The notes beneath the pieces were generated by a model, which saw only the letters and a list, made by a program, of their open reading frames with translations, did no database searches and was not told the origin of the DNA. The translations under genes and the position numbers were made by a program. From the NCBI RefSeq assembly GCF_000143415.4, contig NW_003314270.1, forward strand, positions 2,501,949-2,565,948: a DNA stretch of 64,000 nt, written 5' to 3'. This stretch comes from Selaginella moellendorffii (taxonomy: Eukaryota; Streptophyta; Lycopodiopsida; Selaginellales; Selaginellaceae). Of the stretch, positions 56,792-64,000 are shown piece after piece. The stretch's first letter is position 1; each line of letters begins with the position of its first letter.

Positions 56792-57518
56792 CTAGTGCGA
56801 GCAGACAAGCGAGCTCATGAAGCTCCACCAGTGCTTGAGCGGATGTGAGATCGGCTGCGTGACACTGGTCTGTCGCTCGGAGATCTCATCGGCCTTCTTT
56901 CGATAGAGGAGGAACTGCCGAGTTCCAAGTACGCCGATGCATTCATTAGAGTCGAGAGCTGTTAGACAAGAGACAACTAACTTAGAATCGATCAACACCG
57001 GGGGAAAATCTCTTACGTACCTTTGAAGTCGCCATTGTCGCAGTAGAGCTCCACAAGCTGCTTGCTAAGTAGAGGAAGCCTTCCCTCGCGAGCATACACA
57101 CGAAGAGCCGTGTCCACAACACGTCCGACGGTGTCAGCTTTGTCCACGAGAAAACGTAGAGGACCGGGGCTTCCCAGGACAGTCACAGTGACTAGCATAA
57201 GATTTGCATCACCTTTTCCCTGCAAGACGCAAGAACAGCTCAAGAAAAACGATGGAAGAAACGAAAGCAAAAGGACTTCCAACATACCTGGCTCTTGCTC
57301 AGCAGCGCAGCCAATGGAGTCTTCCCCGGAGGCCTCTTGGCGGAGAGATTCTCATCCGGAACATAAGCTCGACTCGAAGCGTTCTTATCCTTCTCCGCCA
57401 CCACCGGCACCTTTCTCCCGGGCACCACCACCATAGCCTTGGACTTTGGAGAAGTTCGTCCTTTAGAACCGAGTGAGGAGCTGCTGGAAGCCACCACTTC
57501 CATCGCGTGAGGAGCCAT
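56792..57518 (-). CDS. DUF7054-like ubiquitin-fold protein (copy 2)
   Basis: A relative of the gene at 12278-12917. Three exons give about 215 residues. The start is taken at 57518 (MAPHAMEVVASSSSSLGSKG); a longer in-frame start at 57623 is possible but adds an unlikely hydrophobic stretch. A Ser/Lys-rich N-terminal region (RTSPKSKAMVVVPGRK) is followed by the domain LMLVTVTVLGSPGPLRFLVD, DTVGRVVDTALRVYAREGRL and QLVELYCDNGDFKG, then ALDSNECIGVLGTRQFLLYR. The C-terminal tail HPLKHWWSFMSSLVCSH is unlike copy 1. Both introns have GT-AG ends. It converges with the CCR/DFR-like gene, about 100 bases between stops. Function unknown. Confidence 0.78.
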
Positions 57519-58251
57519 TCGCGAAGAAGCAGCAGCAACGAAAAGAAATCTTCGTAGAAGTAGCAATCTTGGAGAGGAGATGATGATCTTGCTCGCTGTG
57601 GAAACCAGCAGGATCGGTGTCAAAATGTTCTTTCAGCCCATAAGTGCCGCCAGAAGTACGTGGAGAGCTCTTCCGGCACAGAAGACTCTCATCTAAATCC
57701 TCGCTACGAAAGGATCAATGCCGAGAACGCACGAGTCGGAGCCTGGGAGCCCAGTTCGATAGAATTGGATGCCAACGCGGTAAAACTTCTTTGCCAAGGT
57801 GCTGTCAAGCCGCAAGCTTTGGCTCCAGGATGAGCCCGCTTGCTTCGCCGAATCACTCTGCATAAATGATGTGATCATCCAATGGAGCCAAGCGCCCACC
57901 CCACACGAGTTTCGCTGCGCCAAGAACAACAAAGGAAAAGATGATCAGTGACCAAAGGCGTGATCCGAGTCAAATTGGGGGATCGGGCAGCGCCCACAAG
58001 AGATTTGTGTGCCATTTGCTGGCGATCGATGAGTACCTTGAAAGCGCGGAAAGGATTGCGACGCTGCCACGAACCGCTCTCAAAGGATCATAGCCGCCGC
58101 TCAAGCACAGCCTGCGAGCCCTAACACCATCCCGGCCTTACATTCGCTCGCGCAACGGCCGCGATTGTCGCTGACGTGGCGGTCTCACGGCCGTTGGACA
58201 GGCCACGTTTGACACGTTCAAAAGGGGCGAATATGCCTAGAACGGATATCC
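57519..58251. other. Intergenic region between same-strand genes
   Basis: About 730 bases between the DUF7054-like start and the stop of the glycosyltransferase-like gene. It contains only short chance frames. It probably holds the promoter of the DUF7054-like gene. No convincing motif cluster was seen. Confidence 0.45.
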
Positions 58252-60591
58252 TCAGCACGATTCTCGTTTAAAGTTTAGTTTCTTACACGGCGGGAGCTCC
58301 AGCTTGGTGATGCTCGTCGCCGGGCGCTTCCGCGAGCGGCAAAACTTTGCGAGTTTTTCTTCCACGACATTGCCCGAGCTGTTGAATTCGATGCCATAGC
58401 TTCGCATGATCCTGGCGTCGCGAGAAGTTGGGAGCTGCCATGGCCCGTCCCACCAAGCGTGAGGGAGTAGCGGAGTTAGAGCACATTGCGTGGTTTGGTT
58501 CGCGCAGCTTAGCCTTCCACTGAAAGTTCTCCAAGCGTGGCCCCATCCTCGCTGCGAAGAAAGGCCGCGAGTCACTAGAGCCGGATGGAAGCTGCTGTAG
58601 AACATGAAATCCTCTTCTTTTTTCCCGTGCTCGTCGCCTGGAACTGGAAAAGAATCAGTGAGTGGACCACGAAATGGAGAATCTCGATCATCATACCAAG
58701 GGTATTTGCGGCCGCTAATGATGCGAGCAATTGAGCGTAAGTGGTGGCAACTCGTTTGGATCCCCCCGAGACTACTCCATACTTTGCTCTTGATGCCAAA
58801 AAGAAATCGACGAGTGCCACCCAGCGAGGTAACGGACCCCAGTCGTCGACTCGCTTTTTTGGAGGCTGTTCACATTTTCACACGCTTTAGCGAGTGACAA
58901 ACATTTCGAAACGCATTCAAGCGCTCTACCTGGAAGTAGTTCTCTTTCATGACGTCGCTCACGTTTGGTGACGAGGCCAGGTATAGTCTATAATCGAAAT
59001 GTATGACCTGGTCCAAGAAAACGATGCTCGAGATCATTATCAAAGATTTGAGAAACTGTTCTAAAATACCTCAGCGAATGCTTCCAAGTTCGTCCTCATG
59101 TAGTCGACAACGGCAGGAGTGTCTGTCACGATCGCTATTCGAGGAAGTCTGTCTAAGTTGAGCTGGTTTATCAATCTTTTCAGGCAAATACAAGCTGTTT
59201 CAACAGCACGTCTGGACCTGAAAAATGGTCGTGATCAGAAACAAAAAGAATGGAAACAAATTCAAAAGCTAGAACCTGCTGTGTAGCATTCGCAAGTGAA
59301 GAGCTAAGTCGGGATCTCGCCCGCCGCCAAGAGCCCACCGAACTGCGTCAACAATATCCGGCTTTGGTGAGATAAATGCGCGCATGAGCTCTCCGTAGAG
59401 ATTCCCACGCGTGGAAGGTGCAAATGAGTCTCCCAGGATCTTTGTCGCAGCGGTTTTCATTTTGAAGTTGATGTTCTTGAGGAAAATCTGTAGAGCGACA
59501 GCGTCTTGAGCACCATAAAACCTGGACAGGGGATCACGTTAAATGCTGCCATAAGAACCAAATAGTTACCAGATAATTGGCTGTGACCATTCGCTCCAAT
59601 CTCCGCACAGAGAGTTTGTTCCTGACGGCCTTTGGATTAAATCCATTCTCAGCTTGAGAGGCCGTTTATACTTCGTAGCACATTCGTGAATCACCCACAA
59701 GTGTTTCAGTTCTCTCATAGTGAAAGTTTCGCGAGAGAACGAAATGTAATCGCCAAATGGATGGTGTGTCCTCTCGTTTAGTCCTAGATATCCCGGGTTC
59801 TGGGAGCTGCCAGAGATGAAATAGATCAAGCATCCACAGAAGAAAAATGGTTTGAAGCACCTGTCCTCCCCGACGATGAGCGATCGGTTTAGCATCAGAG
59901 CTAGTCCAGCGGCAGTCAAGATCTTGTACATTTCATTACCAAAGCCGTCCTCTTTAGCTCTTCCAAAGATAAAGTTCCTCTTGCAAAAGTCCTCCCCTGC
60001 CAAAGCTCTCACGCGACGAGCGCCTGCAAGCATCTACATACTTTAAGATTTCGCCAGGAAAAGTTCTTAAGCAAAAGAAGAAGAACACAAGCAAATAAAT
60101 TCCATACCATGCTCGGCAAAATACTCCTCGATCATTCCTCTCAGATTTAGATCGACAAGTCTGGTGCTCCTCGCAGTAGCCATCGCACCCATTTCCTCCA
60201 CCGTAGCGCAAGTCCTGGAATTTTTGGGCTGGTCCTCCTCTGGAAAATTCCATTCTTCTCTCTCCTCTTGATCCTCCAGAGAATATCTGTTGCTATCTCC
60301 CTGTTCTAGAGCCTGTCCATCCTCAGAGCGAAGCCCGTGATCCATTTCTTCTATTGTGTCGGTGATGGCCATTCCCTGGCGAAAATCCCCTGTTTCCTCG
60401 AGAAAGAGCCTCTGGCGATGGACGATCTGGCCGTAGAGCGATCCCTGGTGTAACCACGCCGGAATCTTGGCCGAATGGTACCAAATCCAGCAGCCGAGCG
60501 CGATTCCCCAGAAGATAAACCAGCTGCTCCATCGCCGGTGCTCCTTGAGCTTCGATTGCTTGACCCTCGCGCTCGGCGGCGGCGGCGGCAT
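58252..60591 (-). CDS. Type II membrane protein, probable glycosyltransferase (fucosyltransferase-like fold)
   Basis: Plant protein of about 560 residues in about eight exons. The N-terminus has a basic segment (RVKQSKLKEHRRWSS) before one transmembrane helix (WFIFWGIALGCWIWYHSA, residues about 23-40), a Golgi type II arrangement. A stem rich in Glu/Asp follows. The lumenal part has NFIFGRAKEDGFGNEMYKIL, TAAGLALMLNRSLIVGE, DYISFSRETFTMRELKHLW, ALHLRMLHSRSRRAVETAC, LPRIAIVTDTPAVVDYMRTN and KYGVVSGGSKRVATTYAQLL. The GFGNxMYxILTA and LRMLHSRS blocks recall fucosyltransferase-type folds (NodZ/FUT8), where the H-R-like segment binds the sugar nucleotide; the assignment is inferred. The C-terminal exon reaches the stop at 58252 after NFKRESC. 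Activity and substrate unknown. Confidence 0.72.
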
Positions 60592-60648
60592 TCCCGATAT
60601 TACACATCATCTCAATCGCAGCGCATTCCTCAAGCGCATCGCCGCCAT

Positions 60649-60902
60649 GGTCGACCTAGATCTTCGTCTCCATCCGGCCCTGTCGATCAAGCGCTTACCC
60701 GGGAGATTCTCTCCGGGCGTGCGCAATACAAGTATCAAATCATCGTGTTTGCCTGTTTTCGTTCTTTATCTTTTCTTTACAGGGACGATGACAATGGTGT
60801 GTATAAAGGCCATAGGTACCAAGGCTTTCTTGGCGTGTGTAGAAAAGACAAGTATCTTAATGTCCAATGACAGCGCAGTGCCAGTCAAATATTTACTTTA
60901 AA
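60649..60902 (+). CDS. Candidate small spliced gene (67 residues), unrecognised
   Basis: A plus-strand ATG in strong context (GCCGCCATGG, ATG near 60648) opens MVDLDLRLHPALSIKRLPGR. After about 84 bases a GTATCAAATC donor, a polypyrimidine tract and TTTACAG acceptor (about 60730-60780) define a canonical intron of about 50 bases. The joined frame continues RTMTMVCIKAIGTKAFLACV to a TAA near 60901. A second reading of the same junction, in another frame, gives GHRYQGFLGVCRKDKYLNVQ but lacks a nearby ATG. The start is 57 bases from that of the glycosyltransferase-like gene on the other strand. The product is not recognised; it could be non-coding or chance. Confidence 0.25.
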
Positions 60903-60917
60903 CCTTGGTAAAGGTAA

Positions 60918-61630
60918 TTAGAATTGCCGCCCAAATTCGAATTTAGGGTTTAGGTCACTCAACTCCACCATGAGCTGCTCGCGATGCTTTGGCGGGGCAG
61001 CTCTGGCGACGGCGAATTCGAGCGCGCGATCGGCTTCTACAACCGAGGATTCCTGCGCCAGCGCCTCCAGCATCTCATCGGCCGTCGAATCCTTCGCCGA
61101 GGTCTCGTCCTGCGGCGCCAAGAACCGGCGCCGGGACTCGCTCTTGAGGGATTCAGACGTGGAAGCGTCATCGCAGGGTCCTAGGCGCACGAGAATGCGA
61201 TTATCGGGCACGGTTAGTCGCAATCGATATTTCGCTTCGTTTCTGATCGCAGGGTCTGACAGAGCGCAAGAAATTCCAGCGCGAGAGCGGTTTCGATCCA
61301 GGCCGACGGCGGAGGAGCCTACATTCCCCCGCCGCTTCCGAAGAACAACGATCTTGAGGAATGACGTGACCGCTACCAGGTGAGATTTTCGTCCGATTCC
61401 TCTAGCGTTCTTGGCTCACAGCTCTCACATTCCAGGAACGCGTCTCTAATTTCTCTTTTGCGTGTTGTAGTTCCATTTGATCTTTGACCAAATATTTTTT
61501 CTTGTGAAACTTCTCCGTTCCTTTCTAGCTCTCCAATCTTGATCCTTTCTCTCCACTTCGCATGGAACTCTCCATGGCACGCCAAGGACAGGAAATCAAC
61601 GGTCTCAAACCTTCCAGATGCCAAACACAA
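60918..61630 (-). CDS. Candidate small gene, unrecognised, uncertain exon structure
   Basis: A 101-codon minus-strand frame (from a TTG) ends at 60918 with EQLMVELSDLNPKFEFGRQF and contains YRLRLTVPDNRILVRLGPCD and a Ser/Glu-rich middle. Upstream, another open frame reads CLASGRFETVDFLSLACHGE then FHAKWRERIKIGELERN. A GTGAGAGC or GTGAGCC donor (about 61425-61435) and a CTGTCAG acceptor (about 61257) could join the two in frame as one protein of about 165 residues. No ATG was found upstream in frame, so the 5' end may be a further exon. A TTTAGGGTTTAG motif lies at 60942-60953. I do not recognise the family. Confidence 0.3.
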
Positions 61631-61739
61631 GACATAACACGGGTATGTTTTAGTTCTTTAACGCCTTTTTCTTCTCCTTTTTCTGACCCTTATATATTTG
61701 AGGTTAGGGCCAGGGATCCTTCATTGGTGTCGGCGAGCG

Positions 61740-62626
61740 ATGCGTCTTCCGGGAGGTTTGCATAGATTGGCACTGAGGAAATTGATAGGGCAGCAGCGGC
61801 GATGCTTTGCCTCTCGCATTGTCTCGCCCGCTCGGTGTTTGGTCGATCGGGCGAATTTTTTCCGGCCTGAGACTGGATTGTCCAGGCTTGTTGGGGGCTT
61901 GCTAGGGGCCCCGATCGGCGATGTCAGTGATGCTAGGCAGCAGCAGAGACGAGGGTTTCTGGGTTTTGGTGATGGAGATGAAGACAGGGGGCTTTCCAAG
62001 CACTACGAAGAGAAGCGAGTCATGGGGTACATTTTTCCTGTTCGGTTTTTCTCGCGCTTGGGTTCTAAGTATTTGTCCGCAGGTATGCGCCAGAGCAGCT
62101 GTTCGACGTGGTCGCAGGTGTTGATATGTATGAGGAATTTGTGCCTTGGTGCCAACGGTCCAACGTGATCTGGCAGAAAGGCGGCGAACTTGAAGCAGAG
62201 CTTGAAATAGGATTTCAGTTCTTTGTCGAGAGCTACACCTCGCATGTTCAGCTCACACGGCCCAAACTCATCAAGGTATGCGCGTCTCTTGGGCATGTTT
62301 AGTAACTAACCAGACGTTTATGGACGTAGACATCGGTCTCGAAGAGTGCAATTTTCGAGTACCTGAACAACACATGGGAAATAAGTCCTGGACCTTCTCC
62401 CGCAACATGCAACCTCCACTTTACGGTCGACTTTCAGTTCAGGTCTCCTTTGTACACGAAGGTCTGTTGCTTCATTTAGCTTTTCTTGAACACGAAAGAG
62501 CTGAGTCGATCCTATTGCCAGGTAGCGAACGTATTTTTTGACGAAGTCGTCGCTCGACTTGTTGCTGCGTTTGAAAACCGCTGCTTGAGGGTATACGGCC
62601 CTTCAAAGGTTGTTATGCATGCGTAA
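61740..62626 (+). CDS. COQ10: Coenzyme Q-binding protein COQ10 (START domain), mitochondrial
   Basis: COQ10 binds ubiquinone in the mitochondrial inner membrane and helps its synthesis and use in respiration. Four exons encode about 235 residues. The start at 61740 (MRLPGGLHRLALRKLIGQQR) gives an Arg-rich mitochondrial transit peptide. The START-type domain contains MGYAPEQLFDVVAGVDMYEE, FVPWCQRSNV, AELEIGFQFFVESYTSHVQL, LHFTVDFQFRSPLYTKVANV and FFDEVVARLVAAFENRCLRV. The protein ends YGPSKVVMHA at 62626, read straight through the end of the fourth exon. Introns are GT-AG; one removes the sequence between ATGGG and GTATGCG. Length and order match plant and yeast COQ10. Confidence 0.93.
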
Positions 62627-63006
62627 TCAGGTTTAGGTGGGGTGGGAAGAGGCCCTCCTTTTTTGTTTCCTCTCTTCCATCATTTGTGAAGCACATTGCT
62701 TCGAATCGCATTCCGGGATGTAATCTCACTTACCTTCGCCAAACTGGCTTTCTGGTCTGACTACAATGATTTTCGTGTCCTATCAGGTGAAGAATCCTGG
62801 AAGCAAGCTGTAGAGTTGTCATTTTTTCCGAGGTAGCCAGTTTCTCTTCTGTAGCTTAGTAATCTAATGTTTTCTTTTAGATTTGAAAAACTGTAAGAGC
62901 TTGGAGCGGAAGTGGGATAAACTCCCAAAATGAAGGCTAGTGATGCTTCAGTGATGGAAAGATTAATCATCATAAGACGCTCTCGTGCTAGGGTATTCTC
63001 TTGTAG
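62627..63006. other. Intergenic spacer, COQ10 to PPR gene
   Basis: About 380 bases with no supportable gene. An in-frame TAG directly precedes the PPR ATG at 63007, which supports that start unless an upstream exon is spliced in. No telo-box-like motif was seen. Confidence 0.5.
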
Positions 63007-64000
63007 ATGACTGAGCTTCGTTTTGTAGCAAGCTGCCTTCCAAAAAGGACGACAAATGCGGCGCCTCTTGACGGAGAAGTTCTTACCAGGTACTCTAAAT
63101 TGCAAGTGGAAGGGGAAAAGCTGGAGGTCACTTTTCTACTCACCGCATTGAAGTCGTGCAGAAAGCTAAAGGATCTTGAGTTCAGCAAAAGGATTCACAG
63201 GGATGCGGTTGCTAGCGGTGACATCTCCAACGTCTTCGTAGCGAACACACTCCTCGACATGTATGTGAAAAGTGGCAGTCTCGATACTGCTCGCAGTCTT
63301 TTCGAAGGCATGAACCAGCGCAGTGCAGTATCCTGGACAGCAATGATAGTGGGATATACTCAGATTGGTCGACCCGAGCTAGCGTTGGAACTATACGACC
63401 GCATGCAGAACGAAGGCTGTGAACCGGACCGTGTGACACTCTTGGCTGCACTCAAGGCCTGTGCAGCATTTGCAAAGAAAGAAAAGGGACAGCTCCTAGA
63501 TCAGAAAGTGGTGAGGCTCAAGTGCCTGGCAACGGCCAGCCGTCTTTACTCTCAAGCTTGTCAAGGCGGAGATCAGATGGATACTGCTGTAGGGAACAGT
63601 TTGATTGACTTGTTCGCCAAGTGTGGGAGCTTGGAGGACGCTCGCAGGCAGTTCGAGAGCATGCCGAAGCGAAATGTGGTCTCGTGGAACTGCATCATTC
63701 TTGGCTATGCTTTAGGCGGGGAAGGCAGGATAGCGCTGGAGTTCTTCGCACGTATGCAGGAACAGGGGTACCAGCCGAGCGATGTCACATTTCTGGCTGC
63801 TCTCAAGGCTTGTTCTAGCATGGCTGACAAAGAAGAAGGCAAGCTGGTGGAAGGGAAAATCTTGAAGGTGACAAGCTTGGATAGAGGAAGATTGATCCAC
63901 TTTCAGGCACTTCGAAACGTGGGCAGTCTGGGTCTCGCGCTAGGCACAAGTTTCGTTGACGTGTTTGCGAAGTGCGGGAGCATGGTGGAGGCTAGAAAAA
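63007..64000 (+). CDS. PLS-class PPR protein, 3' end beyond the window
   Basis: A PLS-type pentatricopeptide repeat protein for organellar RNA, of the kind that often carries E or DYW domains and acts in C-to-U RNA editing. The frame opens with the ATG at 63007 (MTELRFVASCLPKRTTNAAP), has an in-frame stop just before it, and stays open to the window end: 331 residues seen. Motifs: TFLLTALKSCRKLKDLEFSK; NVFVANTLLDMYVKSGSLDT; ARSLFEGMNQRSAVSWTAMI; ALELYDRMQNEGCEPDRVTL; LAALKACAAFA; VGNSLIDLFAKCGSLEDARR; NVVSWNCIILGYALGGEGRI; FLAALKACSSMADKEEGKLV; FVDVFAKCGSMVEARK. Two L-to-S junctions carry about 15 extra residues. There is no clear transit peptide. The C-terminal domain, and thus any editing role, is not visible. 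Confidence 0.85.
   Translation, partial: MTELRFVASCLPKRTTNAAPLDGEVLTRYSKLQVEGEKLEVTFLLTALKSCRKLKDLEFSKRIHRDAVASGDISNVFVANTLLDMYVKSGSLDTARSLFEGMNQRSAVSWTAMIVGYTQIGRPELALELYDRMQNEGCEPDRVTLLAALKACAAFAKKEKGQLLDQKVVRLKCLATASRLYSQACQGGDQMDTAVGNSLIDLFAKCGSLEDARRQFESMPKRNVVSWNCIILGYALGGEGRIALEFFARMQEQGYQPSDVTFLAALKACSSMADKEEGKLVEGKILKVTSLDRGRLIHFQALRNVGSLGLALGTSFVDVFAKCGSMVEARK

Noticed and set aside
7624-57518. A sporopollenin or spore-wall gene cluster (PHD, MYB, P450, reductase)
   Set aside because: The members are scattered among housekeeping genes, the P450 is dead, and the reductase and MYB subgroups are not fixed, so a functional cluster is not supported.
1-64000. CRISPR array, phage, or bacterial operon
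   Set aside because: No regularly spaced repeats, no prokaryotic gene order, and introns throughout; the simple repeats seen are ordinary microsatellites.

Overview
This looks like nuclear DNA of a land plant, most likely a lycophyte close to Selaginella. Supporting signs are genes split by canonical GT-AG introns of about 45-60 bases, high gene density, and plant-type proteins: TOUSLED kinase, cycloeucalenol cycloisomerase, MS1/MMD1-type PHD proteins, a CRP1-like P-class PPR protein and a PLS-class PPR protein. The species is an inference from these features, not from a database match. Nothing suggests a prokaryotic, viral or organellar sequence.

Layout. 1-3.4 kb is AT-rich and gene-free. 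3.4-12.9 kb holds an AIM24-like gene (-), proteasome alpha-7 (+), two tRNA-Arg genes (+), a small unknown gene (+), a long MS1/MMD1-like PHD gene (+) and a DUF7054-like gene (-). 13.6-19.8 kb holds an alpha/beta-hydrolase-like gene (-), lipid-A-disaccharide synthase (+) and TOUSLED kinase (-). 19.8-22.7 kb is AT-rich and carries copies of a dispersed repeat. 22.8-34.3 kb holds an ATXR7/SET1-like H3K4 methyltransferase (-), glucosidase II alpha (+), SRP72 (-) and COG8 (+). 35.0-40.2 kb holds an R2R3-MYB (+) and a large membrane-anchored AAA ATPase (+). A tRNA-Ala (-) and a broken cytochrome P450 (+) follow, and the P450 remnant runs into the 3' end of a TPR-SET gene (-). 44.8-49.9 kb holds a second PHD gene (-) and the organellar GTPase GUF1/LepA (-). 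After an AT-rich gap come cycloeucalenol cycloisomerase (-), CRP1-like PPR (-), a CCR/DFR-like reductase (+), a second DUF7054-like gene (-), a glycosyltransferase-like membrane protein (-), uncertain small genes, COQ10 (+) and a PLS-class PPR gene cut by the window end (+).

How the genes relate. There is no operon and no obvious defence or mobile system. Three consecutive genes (26.5-34.3 kb) all serve the secretory pathway: ER glycan trimming, ER targeting and Golgi tethering. Several genes serve mitochondria or chloroplasts (AIM24, LpxB, GUF1, COQ10, CRP1-like, the AAA ATPase). Two gene families (PHD and DUF7054) each occur twice. Telo-box-like AAACCCTA motifs lie close upstream of many start codons. 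I found no convincing undescribed system. The points most worth checking are the dispersed AT-rich repeat, a GC-AG intron inside a SET domain, the P450 relic abutting a live gene, and two unrecognised small spliced candidates near 60.6-61.6 kb.
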